From Bacillota bacterium (GTDB lineage: Bacteria > Bacillota > Clostridia > Lachnospirales > Lachnospiraceae), in assembly GCA_023423335.1 (NCBI GenBank), contig JAFAFU010000067.1:124001-188000 (forward strand): a DNA stretch of 64,000 nucleotides, read 5' to 3'. The notes under the pieces are model-generated. The model searched no databases and had not been told where the DNA came from. It saw only the letters and a list, made by a program, of their open reading frames with translations. Shown piece after piece: positions 10,051 to 19,468 of the stretch; within the stretch, counting starts at the first letter, position 1; every line of letters begins with the position of its first letter. A program made the position numbers and the translations under genes.

Positions 10051-10326
10051 ATGGGCTTTGCAGATTTTTTCAAGAAAAAAGGGACCGGCAGTATTGCAAA
10101 GGACAGATTGAAACTGGTATTGGTATCGGACCGTGCCGGTTGCTCGCCGGAGATTATGGAGCAAATCAAAAATGATATTATTGCCGTAATATCAAAATAT
10201 ATAGAAATTGACTTAGATGGATTAGATATCAAGATAACGCAGACAGAGTCCGAATCGAACAATGGTACCGTTCCCGCTCTGTTTGCCAATATTCCGATCA
10301 AGGATATGAAATCCGCTAAGAAATAA
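10051..10326 (+). CDS. minE: Cell division topological specificity factor MinE
   Basis: A 91-residue MinE with a membrane-binding N-terminus (MGFADFFKKK), the conserved KDRLKLVLVSDRAG anti-MinCD helix, and a C-terminal dimerisation domain. ATG 10051 follows GGGAGGTAACATT. Its presence indicates an oscillating MinCDE system rather than the MinJ/DivIVA topology factor alone, although a DivIVA gene also occurs at 21.6 kb. Confidence 0.96.
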   Translation: MGFADFFKKKGTGSIAKDRLKLVLVSDRAGCSPEIMEQIKNDIIAVISKYIEIDLDGLDIKITQTESESNNGTVPALFANIPIKDMKSAKK

Positions 10327-10339
10327 GGATGATCACTGA

Positions 10340-11473
10340 ATGTTTAAATTTAAGAATTATGATTTTAAACGATACTATTATGCCTTACTCGTTGTGATAG
10401 CTCTGCTGGGTATTATCGGTGCCTTCCTGATCAAGCAGGTGCAGCTGGAGGATGAAAACCTCTTTGTCAAACAAATAATTGGTGTATTCGCCGGTCTGCT
10501 GATGGTGGGATTTATTTCCTTAATTGATTATCACTTTGTCTGTAAATTTTATATCGTATTTTACTTGATTAATTTGGTTCTGCTTATTCTGGTTAAATTG
10601 ATCGGAACCAGCAGAAATTATGCACAGCGATGGCTTAATTTGGGGGTTATAGATTTAGAAATTCAACCCTCGGAGCTTAGTAAAATCATAATTATAATAT
10701 TTTTTGCAAAGCTGTTTACAATATTCCATCATAGGATTAATAATGCGGTCTTCCTGTTTATATCCCTGATCGCCATGGGGATACCGACCTATTTGATTTT
10801 GACCCAGACGGATCTTTCTACCAGTATCGTATTGATGTTCGTATTTGTTATGATCCTGTTTACGGCAGGCTTAAGCTGGAAGATCATACTTCCTGTCCTG
10901 GTCGTAGGGATACCTGCATTTATCGGTTTATTCTGGTATGTCCAGCAGGATTATCAGACGCTGCTTGATCCCTACCAGCAGGAGAGAATCCTGTCCATCC
11001 TTCATCCGGAGGAATATCCGGCTACCATGTACCAGCAGGATAACTCCATGGAGGCCATCGGCTCCGGACAGCTTCTGGGAAAACGATTGACAGAGGGTTC
11101 CGAAGGAATCCGCGGTTATAAATTTGTTCCGATTTCCGAGAGTGATTTTATTTTTTCCGTTGCAGGAGAAGAGCTTGGATTTATCGGCAGCTGTGTTATT
11201 CTGTTTTTATTTCTTCTGGTGGTATTTATGTGTTTAAATACCGCACGCAAGGCCGCGGATCAGATGGGAATGCTGATTGCCGTCGGTATCGCATCCATGT
11301 TTGCATTCCAGGTATTTGTCAACATCGGTGTTGCTACCGGTATTCTGCCGAACACCGGTATTCCGCTTCCTTTCTTAAGCTCGGGGTTAAGCTCTCTGAT
11401 GAGCAGTATGATTGCCATCGGATTGATTATGAACATCCGGCTGCAGCCGAAGAAACCGGGAAGCAGGCCATAA
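10340..11473 (+). CDS. rodA: SEDS peptidoglycan polymerase RodA/FtsW/SpoVE family
   Basis: A 377-residue polytopic membrane protein with about ten helices. The SEDS signatures are visible: AQRWLNLGVIDLEIQPSEL, the large loop with EAIGSGQLLGK and FVPISESDFIFSVAGEELG, and the C-terminal PNTGIPLPFLSSGLSSL. Location after minE and with mreBCD/PBP2 favours the elongation polymerase RodA over FtsW. It polymerises lipid II glycans as partner of the PBP2 at 5529-8384. Confidence 0.93.
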   Translation: MFKFKNYDFKRYYYALLVVIALLGIIGAFLIKQVQLEDENLFVKQIIGVFAGLLMVGFISLIDYHFVCKFYIVFYLINLVLLILVKLIGTSRNYAQRWLNLGVIDLEIQPSELSKIIIIIFFAKLFTIFHHRINNAVFLFISLIAMGIPTYLILTQTDLSTSIVLMFVFVMILFTAGLSWKIILPVLVVGIPAFIGLFWYVQQDYQTLLDPYQQERILSILHPEEYPATMYQQDNSMEAIGSGQLLGKRLTEGSEGIRGYKFVPISESDFIFSVAGEELGFIGSCVILFLFLLVVFMCLNTARKAADQMGMLIAVGIASMFAFQVFVNIGVATGILPNTGIPLPFLSSGLSSLMSSMIAIGLIMNIRLQPKKPGSRP

Positions 11474-11538
11474 ACGGACAGAAAATACCTACCGGCCTTT
11501 TCCGGTATGGCTGCAATTGTTTGACTTTAAAAGTTCGA

Positions 11539-11586
11539 AAGCGAATTCATTTGAATTCAAGCGAATTCGTATTTGTGAATTCGCTT
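11539..11586 (+). repeat. Nested EcoRI-type inverted repeat upstream of mgsA
   Basis: AAGCGAATTCA (11539-11549) is matched by TGAATTCGCTT (11576-11586), and an inner GAATTC-AAGC-GAATTC hairpin lies between them. It sits in the 150-nt gap between rodA and mgsA. No T-run follows, so it is either a weak terminator, an operator or a structured leader of mgsA. Confidence 0.5.
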
Positions 11587-11623
11587 ATCATATATTGCCC
11601 TAGTCGGCAGAATGGAGGTTCCC

Positions 11624-12022
11624 ATGAATATTGGCATGATTTCTCATGATGCTAAGAAGAAATTGATGCAGAATTTCTGTATCGCTTACCGCGGAATCTT
11701 AAGTAAGCATACATTATATGCCACCGGTACAACAGGACGTCTGATCGAGGAAGTGACCAATCTGAGTATTCATAAGTATCTGGCCGGACATTTAGGAGGA
11801 GAGCAGCAGTTGGGCTCCCAGATTGAACATAATCAGATTGATATGGTGATATTTTTACGGGATCCGCTGTCTCCGAAATCCCATGAACCGGATGTTAATA
11901 ATATTTTTCAATTATGTGATAAGCATAATATTCCGTTGGCAACGAATCTTGCAACGGCTGAGTTATTAGTGAAAGCTCTGGATCGCGGCGATCTGGACTG
12001 GCGGGAAATATTTAAATCCTAA
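11624..12022 (+). CDS. mgsA: Methylglyoxal synthase
   Basis: A 132-residue MgsA, which converts dihydroxyacetone phosphate to methylglyoxal and phosphate, a bypass used when sugar phosphates accumulate. ATG 11624 follows ATGGAGGTTCCC. Conserved pieces visible include LYATGTTGRLI (phosphate binding), GGEQQLGSQI, the FLRDPLSPKSHEPDV catalytic stretch, and PLATNLATAE. The length matches the family. The clostridial link to the rod/min cluster is conserved. Confidence 0.96.
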   Translation: MNIGMISHDAKKKLMQNFCIAYRGILSKHTLYATGTTGRLIEEVTNLSIHKYLAGHLGGEQQLGSQIEHNQIDMVIFLRDPLSPKSHEPDVNNIFQLCDKHNIPLATNLATAELLVKALDRGDLDWREIFKS

Positions 12023-12053
12023 GCGAAATACTACTGATAAAGGGTGGGTTCTT

Positions 12054-13019
12054 ATGAGAGTAAAATATCTGATCCTGACTGTAGCTGCTGTTCTTATCCT
12101 TGGAGGCTGCCAGAAATCCTCCGACCAGTTCTTATCCTATCAGGATGCGGTAAGCTCGGAAGGGTATGCTTCCAGTAATAATTTGTCCGAGCATGTTTTT
12201 TTTGCCAAGGATCTGGTTATCATACCGGAGGAAGAGGTTTCTTCTGACAGCGATTATCTGGGGTCCGAAGCAGCCCTCCTGGTGGATGTCTCTGACCAGG
12301 AGGCCGTATTCTCCAAGAATATCTATGAGAAGCTCTATCCGGCAAGCCTGACCAAGCTCTTTACCGCTCTGGTTGCATTAAAGCGCGGAGAGATGACGGA
12401 TACCGTTACCATCAGCTATAATGCGTCCCATATCCCGGACCCCTATGCCAAGACCTGCGGCTTTGAAGAAGGGGATACCATGACCCTTGACACCCTGATG
12501 CATTGCATGCTGATTTATTCCGGTAATGATGCTGCCATTGCTGTGGCGGAATATCTGGGCGGGAGTGAAGAGCAGTTTGTAGACATGATGAATGAGGAAG
12601 CAAAAAAGCTGGGTGCCGTTCACTCCAATTTTGTAAACTCTCATGGCCTGCATGACGAAAACCATTATACAACTGCTTATGATATTTATCTTGTTTTTAA
12701 TGAACTGATCAAATATGACTCCTTCCTGTCCATCATCGGTCAGGATTCCTATACTGCCGGGTATAAGGATGTCCGAGGGAATACTAAGGAGAAAACCTTC
12801 CAGACGACAAATCAATATCTGAAGGGTAACGAGGCTATACCTGAGGGCATGAAAATAGCCGGAGGCAAATCCGGAACCACCTACAAGGCAGGTAACTGCC
12901 TGGTGCTGCTGGTAGAAAACCAGGAAAATGAGGACTTTATATCCCTTATCCTCAAAGCGGCTGACGAGCCCAGTCTGTATTCTGAGATGTCAAAATTATT
13001 CTCAATTATCATAAATTGA
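12054..13019 (+). CDS. D-alanyl-D-alanine carboxypeptidase, lipoprotein type
   Basis: A 321-residue penicillin-binding protein of the DacA/PBP5 (S11) family. It has a lipoprotein signal (LILGGCQ, cysteine about residue 20) followed by a low-complexity linker. The catalytic motifs are SLTK (about residue 99), SGN (SGNDAA, about 160) and KSGTT (about 273). It trims the terminal D-Ala of peptidoglycan stem peptides. The lipid anchor replaces the C-terminal amphipathic helix of typical PBP5 proteins; only the catalytic domain is present. Confidence 0.92.
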   Translation: MRVKYLILTVAAVLILGGCQKSSDQFLSYQDAVSSEGYASSNNLSEHVFFAKDLVIIPEEEVSSDSDYLGSEAALLVDVSDQEAVFSKNIYEKLYPASLTKLFTALVALKRGEMTDTVTISYNASHIPDPYAKTCGFEEGDTMTLDTLMHCMLIYSGNDAAIAVAEYLGGSEEQFVDMMNEEAKKLGAVHSNFVNSHGLHDENHYTTAYDIYLVFNELIKYDSFLSIIGQDSYTAGYKDVRGNTKEKTFQTTNQYLKGNEAIPEGMKIAGGKSGTTYKAGNCLVLLVENQENEDFISLILKAADEPSLYSEMSKLFSIIIN

Positions 13020-13065
13020 TTGTTATTTATTTAAAATTCTACTGCGATAGAATGGAATATTGTAG

Positions 13066-13094
13066 TTGTCTTTTCGTTAGTTCTGTACTATAAT
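13066..13094 (+). promoter_or_regulatory. Sigma-A-type promoter
   Basis: TTGTCT (13066-13071), a 17-nt spacer and TATAAT (13089-13094). It points at the P-loop gene starting at 13257, leaving a leader of about 150 nt. Confidence 0.65.
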
Positions 13095-13256
13095 TGATAT
13101 ATCAGGTAAGATTTTTTTATAGAAATAGCACTACTTCATGACGGATGGATTGAATGATCAATTTTATCAGATATTCAGTTCAATTAGATGATCAATTCAT
13201 CAAGTATTATTGGCACCGCAATTAATACGTGCGACCATCATAAGGAGGAGATTACC

Positions 13257-13676
13257 ATGATACAGATTATTGCAGGCGAAAAGGGTAAGGGCAAGACCAA
13301 AATTCTGATCGAGAAAGTAAACACAGAGGTAAGGACAGCAAAAGGTGACATTGTTTACATTGACAAGAACAATAAGCATATGTATGAACTAAGTAATAAG
13401 ATACGGCTGATCAATGTAACAGATTATTTAATTGAAAATCAAAGTGAGTTTATCGGATTTCTCTGCGGTATCATTTCCTGTGACCATGATATACAGTCTG
13501 TTTATCTGGACAGTTTCCTCAAGATAGCTTATGTAAATAATGATAATATTGATGTTATAATCCACAAGCTGGAGACTATTTCCAATAATTTTAAGGTGGA
13601 TTTTGTACTCAGCATTTCTATGAATAAGGAAGATCTCCCGGAATATTTGAAGTCGAATGTCGTTGTATCCTTATAA
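13257..13676 (+). CDS. Small P-loop NTPase of unknown function
   Basis: A 139-residue protein with a Walker A motif at the very N-terminus (IIAGEKGKGKTK) after MIQ. ATG 13257 is chosen because ATAAGGAGGAGATTACC lies just before it. A stretch VYLDSFLKIAY may serve as Walker B. Length is short for a complete ATPase. Similar short proteins occur in Lachnospiraceae but I cannot name a function. It is transcribed alone: promoter at 13066 and terminator at 13708. Confidence 0.75.
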   Translation: MIQIIAGEKGKGKTKILIEKVNTEVRTAKGDIVYIDKNNKHMYELSNKIRLINVTDYLIENQSEFIGFLCGIISCDHDIQSVYLDSFLKIAYVNNDNIDVIIHKLETISNNFKVDFVLSISMNKEDLPEYLKSNVVVSL

Positions 13677-13707
13677 GATACATTAAAGATATTGATCCAG
13701 AGAACGA

Positions 13708-13758
13708 GGATGTCCTAAAACTATAAGTTTTTGAACTTATAAGAAGGGGCATCCTTTT
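13708..13758 (+). terminator. Terminator after the P-loop gene
   Basis: Outer stem GGATGTCC/GGGGCATCC and inner stem TATAAGTT/AACTTATA, followed by TTTTCTT. A second copy of the inner arm (CTTATAAGTTCAAAA, 13759-13773) lies directly after, giving an alternative 15-bp pairing with 13729-13743. Confidence 0.7.
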
Positions 13759-13897
13759 CTTATAAGTTCAAAATTCTATCCTGTATAAAAGCAGTAGAAA
13801 GGATAAAGGGATCGCTCAGTCAGAAAAAAGCATTGCTATTTTTTTATCCATGAAATAAAATAAACATGCATATATATTCTTTTTCAAGGAGCCTGGT

Positions 13898-14683
13898 ATG
13901 TATATACATTCGATAAAACTTGATAACTGCGGCGATAAGAATTTTGCTATAGAAAAAGCGCACGGTCTTATCGACTACGTTTTCCTTGTCATTAAATCGC
14001 TCAGTGTTTTAATGATACGAACGCAGGTGTATTCAATAACCTCTCCGACCGCAATACTTATAGATTCCCACACTCCATATAAATACAAATCACTGAGCGA
14101 TGATTACGAGGACGATTATTTTCATTTCTCGATCAGCGACAGAAAATTGTTTATTGAAGAATTGACCTTCCCCCTCAACACCCCGGTGGTTTTATCGGAT
14201 TATAAGCCAATTTCAGATATATTAAAGCTTATCCTCGGGGAATTTACACATCAAAACGAATACCTGCAAAGCGAAGAGGTCTTATACTTACTGACGAAAT
14301 ACCTGATGATAAAAACAGGACAGCAGTGGAGCAAAATGAATTGCCATGACAAGGAAGCACCGCATTATGATGAATTGGTGAAAATACGGGAACAAATCAT
14401 AGTTAATCCGGACAAAAACTGGACGATTAACGAACTCGCGGAAAGCGCGCATTTGTCACCGGCTTATTTTCAGGTACTGTACAAGAGGACGTTCGGCACC
14501 ACCTGCATCAACGATGTGATCGGGGCACGGGTTTCCCATGCGAAAGAGCTGCTATTATCTACGAATTATTCGGTAAACGAAATTTCTAAATTACTTGGAT
14601 ACAGCGAGGTATATCATTTTATACGGCAGTTTAAAAAAAGCGTTGGACTGACCCCCGGTACTTTTCGGAAAAAAATGACGTAA
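13898..14683 (+). CDS. AraC-family transcriptional regulator
   Basis: A 261-residue regulator. The N-terminal half is a cupin-like sensing domain; the C-terminal 100 residues are a double helix-turn-helix of the AraC type (NWTINELAESAHLSPAYFQVLYKRTFG and the second HTH SVNEISKLLGYSEVYHFIRQFKKSVGLTPGTFRK). Start ATG 13898 follows AAGGAG. It lies 230 nt upstream of the secreted GH43 gene on the same strand, so it is the likely activator for arabinan/xylan use. Confidence 0.9.
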   Translation: MYIHSIKLDNCGDKNFAIEKAHGLIDYVFLVIKSLSVLMIRTQVYSITSPTAILIDSHTPYKYKSLSDDYEDDYFHFSISDRKLFIEELTFPLNTPVVLSDYKPISDILKLILGEFTHQNEYLQSEEVLYLLTKYLMIKTGQQWSKMNCHDKEAPHYDELVKIREQIIVNPDKNWTINELAESAHLSPAYFQVLYKRTFGTTCINDVIGARVSHAKELLLSTNYSVNEISKLLGYSEVYHFIRQFKKSVGLTPGTFRKKMT

Positions 14684-14915
14684 TCATTATATTGACATAT
14701 AATCTGATATATGCATTAATAAAAAAACAATAATAATACAATTTACAAATGATTTCGATCTTTTTATCGTCTCCAATCCCTGTTATGACTCGTTTTTTAT
14801 ATGTTTCAACAAAAGAATTATATGTTCATTTTATGTTGTTATATCTCATTGAAAACCATCGCCTTGTTTTGTATGGTTGTATTAAGCTATTAATTTCTAT
14901 CAAGGAGGTATAACC

Positions 14916-17441
14916 ATGTCAAAACGCATCATCGCATCTCTGTGCTGTCTCACGCTCGTCCTGGTTCTGAGTCCGCTTGGCGCTTCGGCAGCCAGCGTGG
15001 ATCCCATCACCTTCAGTTTCACAGACGCGCAAATGGCGGCGCTGGCGGAGTCCGGCTCGACCTTTGCGCCCGAAACAAATGCCGAGGGCAGCATCGTTAC
15101 GGATGAGGTCGACCACGACGGCGACGGCGCGGCATACAAGGCCAGCCACATTGCCGGCACGGACTACAGTGCCACCCCGAACGGTGTTAAATTGACGCTC
15201 GGTACGCCGCTGTCGGGCGAGGTGGAATGGACCATTTCCGCCTGGGTCTATGTCCCCTCTGCCGGCAATCAAGACGTTGCGGGCAAGCAGGACTTAATCG
15301 GCGGCAGTATTCTCATCAACGGCAATTCCGCCAGTAACAATCACAAATTCCCCACCAACGCCGACGAGGCCGGCAAGATCGTCTATGACACATGGATGAA
15401 CGTGGTCATGAAGGTCCCCGTCCTGGGCGAGAGTATCAATTTCATTCATTTCCGGTTCTATACCAACGATCAGCCCACCCATCCCGAGGTTTGGTATTGG
15501 GACGACATCTCGATCAAAATGACCGCCGATGCGCCGGAGATCAAGACATCCTCGCTGGACGACGGCTTCCTGACAGTACCCTATGAGAAAGCTTTCGTTG
15601 CCGCCGGCAATCTGCCCATCACGTGGTCGGTTGGGAGCGGCAAGCTGCCGGCCGGCCTTACGCTGTCCGAGGACGGAATACTATCGGGTATCCCCGAGGA
15701 ACTGGCTGACACAACCATCGCCATAGAGGCGAAAAATGAATTTGGGACGGATACAATGGATTACCGCATTATCATCAATGAAACGGACAGTGCGTTCAAC
15801 CTTTCGAAGACCCTGGGCAAATCCCTCAGCGGCTCGAACCCCATCATCACCCACAAATACGGCGCGGATCCGTGGGCGATTGAGTATAACGGCCGGCTGT
15901 ATGTCTATATGACCGCCGACACCTACAACTATGACGCCGAAGGCAATATCACCAGTGCCGTTTATGGTGTTATCCAGCACATCAACGTGGTCTCCACTGC
16001 CGATATGGTCAACTGGACGGATCACGGCTCCATCCCGGTCGCCGGTGCTGACGGCATTGCCAAGTGGGCGAAAAACTCATGGGCTCCCTGCGTCGTGCAA
16101 AAAAACATAGACGGTAAGGATAAATTCTTCCTCTATTTTGCCAACAACGGCAGCGGCGTCGGCGTTTTGGTCGGCGACAGCCCCGTCGGCCCTTGGACGG
16201 ATCCCAACGGCAAGGCCCTTGTTGATCACAGCACCCCCAACTGCAACGGTAAATCGGTGCCCTGGTGCTTTGACCCCGGCGTGTTTGTCGACGACGACGG
16301 CACGGGCTATCTCTACTTCGGCGGCGGCATTGACGGTCTCAGTGCTTCGAACCCCAAGTCGGCGCGTGTCGTAAAGCTTAAAAGTAATCTCACCGAAATC
16401 GACGGCACCCCGCAGGAACTTGATCCGCCGTATTTCTTTGAGGCCTCCGCTATGCATAAGTATAACGGCAAATACTACTTTTCCTACAGCTCCAATTTCA
16501 ACAGTCCGGGCGCTTTGGACGGCGTCCAACCCGGCAGCGGGGATATCGGCTATATGATCGGCGACAGCCCGATGGGACCGTTTACATACGGCGGAGTGGC
16601 CTTCCCCAACACAGGAGCTTTCGGTTTTGGCGGCGGCAACAACCACCATTGCCTGTTCTCCTTCAAGGGCCAGTGGTATATCGCCTACCACACACTGCTG
16701 GTATGGAAGGACATCCAGGATAAGGACGGGCAATACTACCGTTCCACGAGCATCGACAAGCTGGAATATAACGCAGACGGCAGCATCATCACCGCCACAG
16801 GTACCAGGGAAGGGATACCGCAGCTCCAGACCCTTGACCCTTACGCCAAGATCGAAGCGGAGACCATCGCATGGAACGGCGGTATCGAAACGGTGATGGA
16901 AGACCCCGCTATGAACAGCGCAAACCTTTATGTCACCGGCATTGAGAACGGTGATTGGCTCTCCGTTTCACAAGCCGCTCTTGGTGACACAGGTCCCACA
17001 GCCCTCACTGTCAGAGTAGCCGGAAAGCGCGGCGGCACCATCGAGCTGCGCACAGGTTCACCTGACCCGGCCAGCGCCGAGAGTAAGCTTTTGGCTTCCC
17101 TGACGGTCGGCGCCGGAGACGGAACCGCATGGGAGACCGAGACCGTTCCGCTTTCTTCGAGTGCTGCAGGCGTACAAGATTTATTCTTAGTATTCAAGGG
17201 CGATGCCAACCACACGGAACTGTTCGACTTAGATTGGTGGCAGCTAAGCAGTGTCAGCGACGATGCCGCACCGGCTGCGACTACTCCTCCTGCCGCATCT
17301 GATACCCTGGCCCCGGGAAGCGAGAACCCTGGGACTGATCCGGAGACTCCGGTTGGCCTCCTGATTGGCCTGATTGCCGTTCTTGTGTTATGTTCCGCCG
17401 GTATTGTTATGCTTATAAAAAAACGCAAACAGCGCGGATAA
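14916..17441 (+). CDS. Secreted, membrane-anchored GH43 glycosidase with CBM and Ig-like modules
   Basis: An 841-residue exported enzyme. Order: Sec signal (LGASA-A, about residue 26), a beta-sandwich carbohydrate-binding-like module (about 30-205), a putative Ig-like (He_PIG-type) domain (LPAGLTLSEDGILSGIP, about 210-290), a GH43 five-bladed propeller (ADPWAIEYNGRLYVYMT to about 640), a CBM6-like domain (about 645-775), a Pro/Thr linker and one C-terminal membrane helix ending KKRKQRG. GH43 members are mostly alpha-L-arabinofuranosidases or beta-xylosidases, acting here on plant polysaccharide outside the cell. The gene is clearly GC-richer than its neighbours, a sign of transfer. Confidence 0.9.
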   Translation: MSKRIIASLCCLTLVLVLSPLGASAASVDPITFSFTDAQMAALAESGSTFAPETNAEGSIVTDEVDHDGDGAAYKASHIAGTDYSATPNGVKLTLGTPLSGEVEWTISAWVYVPSAGNQDVAGKQDLIGGSILINGNSASNNHKFPTNADEAGKIVYDTWMNVVMKVPVLGESINFIHFRFYTNDQPTHPEVWYWDDISIKMTADAPEIKTSSLDDGFLTVPYEKAFVAAGNLPITWSVGSGKLPAGLTLSEDGILSGIPEELADTTIAIEAKNEFGTDTMDYRIIINETDSAFNLSKTLGKSLSGSNPIITHKYGADPWAIEYNGRLYVYMTADTYNYDAEGNITSAVYGVIQHINVVSTADMVNWTDHGSIPVAGADGIAKWAKNSWAPCVVQKNIDGKDKFFLYFANNGSGVGVLVGDSPVGPWTDPNGKALVDHSTPNCNGKSVPWCFDPGVFVDDDGTGYLYFGGGIDGLSASNPKSARVVKLKSNLTEIDGTPQELDPPYFFEASAMHKYNGKYYFSYSSNFNSPGALDGVQPGSGDIGYMIGDSPMGPFTYGGVAFPNTGAFGFGGGNNHHCLFSFKGQWYIAYHTLLVWKDIQDKDGQYYRSTSIDKLEYNADGSIITATGTREGIPQLQTLDPYAKIEAETIAWNGGIETVMEDPAMNSANLYVTGIENGDWLSVSQAALGDTGPTALTVRVAGKRGGTIELRTGSPDPASAESKLLASLTVGAGDGTAWETETVPLSSSAAGVQDLFLVFKGDANHTELFDLDWWQLSSVSDDAAPAATTPPAASDTLAPGSENPGTDPETPVGLLIGLIAVLVLCSAGIVMLIKKRKQRG

Positions 17442-17469
17442 GTCAGATTAGAGCATAAAAAACAAAGGA

Positions 17470-17520
17470 GTGTCCCAAAACGATGAGGAAAATCATTGTT
17501 TTGGGACACCCTCATTTTTA
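17470..17520 (+). terminator. Rho-independent terminator after the GH43 gene
   Basis: GTGTCCCAAAAC (17470-17481) pairs perfectly with GTTTTGGGACAC (17498-17509), with an added ATGA/TCAT inner pairing, followed by CCTCATTTTTA. Confidence 0.85.
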
Positions 17521-17581
17521 CACATATTGAATTGTTATACGTTTCTTCCGTTGTTTCTATATACTTTGAAACCCATATTCA

Positions 17582-17782
17582 TTAGTCTTCATTCCGTAAT
17601 CTGCCGAAGAAGCTTAAGGAATATAAACCTGCGATACCAACAAGAGCATAGATAATTCTGGATACCATACTCATATCACCGAATATGACCCTAACCAGAT
17701 CAAAGTCGAAGAAACCGATTAAACCCCAGTTTATTGCTCCGATGGCGACAAGGATTAATGCAATATAATCCAATGTTTTCAT
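17582..17782 (-). CDS. DUF378 family membrane protein
   Basis: A 66-residue protein with two membrane helices and the DUF378 signature IGAINWGLIGFFDFDLV. Start at 17782 follows GGAGGGTC on the minus strand. Function unknown. It is a single-gene unit opposite to its neighbours. Confidence 0.9.
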   Translation of the reverse strand: MKTLDYIALILVAIGAINWGLIGFFDFDLVRVIFGDMSMVSRIIYALVGIAGLYSLSFFGRLRNED

Positions 17783-18011
17783 AAAAGACCCTCCTTCTTG
17801 CTTTATGATTACTCGTGGAAGCTGATCATAATCGATTTGCTTCCCGCATAAATCTCTTTTATTATAATTTCCCTATTTTTCGTTTTTATTCAGTATTCTA
17901 TTTAAAAATGAGACCTCTTGTATTTATCAGTAAATTTAAGTATAATATAACAGCAGGGGAAACTCCTGCCTAAAATACAGGAAATTGCAGTTCGAAGGGG
18001 AGGTCTTAACC

Positions 18012-19394
18012 TTGGGCAATGACAAAAGAGTAGTAAAATTCAGAAGACGCAGGAGTGTAAATATCGGTATTATCATATTTACGATCCTGTTTTTATATGT
18101 TGCGATTAATGTGTATCTATACTTTACAAAGGAGCATATGTCCATTTACGAAGTAAAGGAAGGGGCTAATGTGGAAGATAACCTCATTACCGGACTTGTA
18201 TTACGGGAGGAACAGATTATACAGTCGGATAAGGCGGGCTATGTTTCCTATTTTCAAAGGGATGGTGCCAGAGTCGCCAAGAATACCTCCGTCTATGCGG
18301 TTGACGACAGCCGGCAGATCATGGATCTGATTATGCAGAGCGAAGAACCCCTTAGTATCTCGAAAGAGAACAATGCGAGATTTCTTTATGTGATCAACAA
18401 GTTCCGGGATACCTATTCAGACAGTAATTTCAGTCCGGTCTACTCCTTCCGGGAAGATGCCGGCAGTACCGTCCTTGATCTGCTAAACCAGGCCATACTC
18501 GAAGAAGGGCAGGCGGTTGTTGAAGCAACCGGCCTGAGTTATTCCTACGGTGTTTACCCCAGTCCTCACAGCGGAATCGTTACATATTATATAGATTCCT
18601 TTGAGAATATAACGGCGGAGAGCATAACACCGGAGATGTTTGCGGAAGAGAATTATGTACGTACTTCTTTGAGGTCAGCCGAAATGGTTCCCCAGAATAC
18701 CCCCGTATATAAGCTTATTACCTCCGACACCTGGGATATTATACTTCCGATTACGACCGACCAGTACACCCGTCTGTCGGACAAAACCTCCGTCAGCTTT
18801 ACCATAGAGAAGGATGATTATGAGGCAACCGCTGATCTAAGCCTATTTAAGGCAGGCGCAGAAAATTACGCCAGACTCACGATGGACAAGCTCGTGACAA
18901 ATTACCTGCAGGACCGTTACCTGGATATAAAGCTGCATTTGGATACCGATACCGGCTATAAAATCCCCGTATCTTCCATTGTAGAGAAGGACTTTTATCT
19001 GGTTCCCCTGGAATTCTTCACCATCGGAGCGGATAGCGGGCGTGACGGTCTGGTTAAGGAATCCTATAATACGAATGGGGAGGTTACTTTAACTTTCATT
19101 CCTGCCGATAAATATTTCGAGGATGAAACTTACGGATATGTGGATACCCGGCTGTTTTCACCGAATACCTGGATTCAATCCACAACAAACAAGCGTTACC
19201 AGCTGTCCCTGACCGGTAAGCTGACCGGTGTATTTAATGTCAATATGGGATATGCCGTATTCAAAAGAATTGAGCCTATCTATCAGAATGATGCTTATTG
19301 CATCGTGAAGAAGAACACTTCCTATGGTTTATCCCTGTATGACCATATTGCGCTGAATGGTTCCACTGCAGTGGAGCAGGCAATTATATATTAG
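18012..19394 (+). CDS. HlyD-like membrane-anchored protein of the sepF cluster
   Basis: A protein of about 460 residues starting at TTG 18012, placed after GGGGAGGTCTTAACC. It has a basic N-terminus (KFRRRRSVN), one membrane helix (about residues 20-40), then an extracellular part with a biotinyl-lipoyl/HlyD-like hairpin (SDKAGYVSYFQRDGARVAKNT and SPHSGIVTYYID). Proteins of this kind sit upstream of ylmE-sepF in many Clostridia. They lack the partner transporter of a true HlyD adaptor, so the role is open; an envelope or division function is inferred from position. Confidence 0.75.
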   Translation: MGNDKRVVKFRRRRSVNIGIIIFTILFLYVAINVYLYFTKEHMSIYEVKEGANVEDNLITGLVLREEQIIQSDKAGYVSYFQRDGARVAKNTSVYAVDDSRQIMDLIMQSEEPLSISKENNARFLYVINKFRDTYSDSNFSPVYSFREDAGSTVLDLLNQAILEEGQAVVEATGLSYSYGVYPSPHSGIVTYYIDSFENITAESITPEMFAEENYVRTSLRSAEMVPQNTPVYKLITSDTWDIILPITTDQYTRLSDKTSVSFTIEKDDYEATADLSLFKAGAENYARLTMDKLVTNYLQDRYLDIKLHLDTDTGYKIPVSSIVEKDFYLVPLEFFTIGADSGRDGLVKESYNTNGEVTLTFIPADKYFEDETYGYVDTRLFSPNTWIQSTTNKRYQLSLTGKLTGVFNVNMGYAVFKRIEPIYQNDAYCIVKKNTSYGLSLYDHIALNGSTAVEQAIIY

Positions 19395-19468
19395 GTATTT
19401 ACGATTAACGCATCGCAGAATGAGACAAAAATTTGTGCCGCCGTTGGCGGCGGAACGAGAGGTAAATC

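Noticed and set aside
16077..16733. Long minus-strand ORF inside the GH43 gene
   Set aside because: It is a shadow frame in GC-rich coding DNA and has no start signal.
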